This document shows positions 5,116-5,640 of a DNA stretch of 5,640 nucleotides, one piece after another. The stretch covers positions 1 to 5,640 of the forward strand of contig JAFXWT010000276.1 in the NCBI GenBank assembly GCA_017542695.1, written 5' to 3'. Within the stretch, counting starts at the first letter, position 1. Each line of letters begins with the position of its first letter. The notes beneath the pieces were generated by a model. The model was given only the letters and a program-made list of their open reading frames with translations, searched no databases and was not told the DNA's origin. The position numbers and the translations under genes are program-made. Source of the DNA: Clostridia bacterium (GTDB lineage: Bacteria; Bacillota_A; Clostridia; Oscillospirales; CAG-272).

Positions 5116-5640
5116 ATGGAAAAAACTAATATTGACGATAGTATTTTCAGATTTATTTATATTATGGCTATGCAGGACGCTGTTCGTCAGAGTGCATACA
5201 GCGGTGAAAGAAAGTGGCTTTGGAGCAAACCAATTTTTGAAATACTGTATAAACCATTAAAAAATCACATTGACAGTATACTTAACGGAGATTATAAACC
5301 TCAATCTGACGATGACGGCAAAAAGGAATCTTATGACAAAGCCTTTATCGGACTTGCAATAGAGATTCTCTCTAAGATTAACGAAGAAGAAAAGGGTAAA
5401 AAGAAAAGGGAAAGGGCCGAAGGAAACGACACGGAGAAATACAAGTATAAAGGCACCTTCAAATTCGGAAACGCGCAAAAGCTTATTAATATGACTGTTA
5501 AGTATTTCTATGTAATGACTTACGGAAACAATAATATATCAAGAGACCATTTCCAATACTGTCATTGCCCGGTCGACGGTCAGATGCTCAAAAAAGTTTG
5601 GAAAAAAAGAAGTTCCGAAATCATGGAAAAAATGAAAGGA
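5116..5640 (+). CDS. Unrecognised lysine-rich protein downstream of the nuclease (3' end outside the window)
   Basis: This frame runs 175 residues from the ATG at 5116 to the right edge without a stop. The ATG is the first possible start, since a TGA lies in frame at 5104-5106. A ribosome binding site AAAGGTG (5099-5105) sits ten bases upstream. Visible features are an N-terminal helical part with IYIMAMQDAVRQSAYSGERKW, a very charged middle (EEEKGKKKRERAEG, near 96-109), then FKFGNAQKLINMTVKYFYVMTYG (near 120-142) and a cysteine/histidine segment YCHCPVDGQML (near 154-164). I have a vague memory of GxAQKxxN...KY...H/CPxD patterns in hypothetical proteins of gut Firmicutes, with no assigned function. 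GC is about 37% by hand count over 5161-5640, against roughly 50% for the nuclease gene. The 31-base gap without a terminator suggests co-transcription with the nuclease, but different ancestry is possible. Confidence 0.85.
   Translation, partial: MEKTNIDDSIFRFIYIMAMQDAVRQSAYSGERKWLWSKPIFEILYKPLKNHIDSILNGDYKPQSDDDGKKESYDKAFIGLAIEILSKINEEEKGKKKRERAEGNDTEKYKYKGTFKFGNAQKLINMTVKYFYVMTYGNNNISRDHFQYCHCPVDGQMLKKVWKKRSSEIMEKMKG

Overview
The window looks like a piece of a low-to-mid GC Clostridia (Firmicutes) genome, perhaps an uncultured gut lineage. This is an inference from strong AGGAGG-type ribosome binding sites, an AT-rich consensus promoter (TTGAAA, 17 bp, TATAAT with extended TG), coding GC near 50%, tightly overlapping genes and the kinds of protein families present. 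Nothing here fixes the species.

The layout is two divergent transcription units separated by a 142-base regulatory gap (3437-3578). The leftward unit occupies positions 3436 down to 1 and holds five genes in a row, all overlapping by 1 to 8 bases: an acidic 145-residue orphan (2999-3436), a PPP-type metallophosphatase of 226 residues (2322-3002), a 403-residue orphan (1118-2329), a 267-residue DnaB-like RecA-fold ATPase with no N-terminal domain (315-1118), and a fifth orphan cut by the window edge (1-318). The overlaps imply one mRNA and coupled translation, so these five proteins are probably made together. Only two have a recognisable fold: a phosphatase and a ring-helicase-type ATPase.

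The rightward unit starts from a near-consensus promoter at 3521-3549. It encodes a 501-residue two-domain nuclease (3579-5084). The N-terminal half is a Cas4/RecB-like PD-(D/E)XK domain with a four-cysteine Fe-S signature, and the C-terminal half is a DUF2779-type, DnaQ/RNase H-like exonuclease domain. A five-unit heptanucleotide tandem repeat (5064-5098) runs across its stop codon. After a 31-base gap a second gene starts at 5116 and is still open at the right edge. It is lysine-rich, unrecognised and clearly more AT-rich than the nuclease gene.

The divergent gap contains a TGTCCC-N6-GGGACA dyad (3479-3496) and a perfect ATGATATCAT palindrome (3463-3472), placed where a single regulator could act on one or both units. 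No tRNA, rRNA, CRISPR array, insertion sequence, transposase, integrase or convincing terminator is visible. The most interesting possibility is that the compact five-gene operon, or the nuclease with its downstream partner, is an uncharacterised accessory module. The sequence supports the gene content and coupling but not a specific function.
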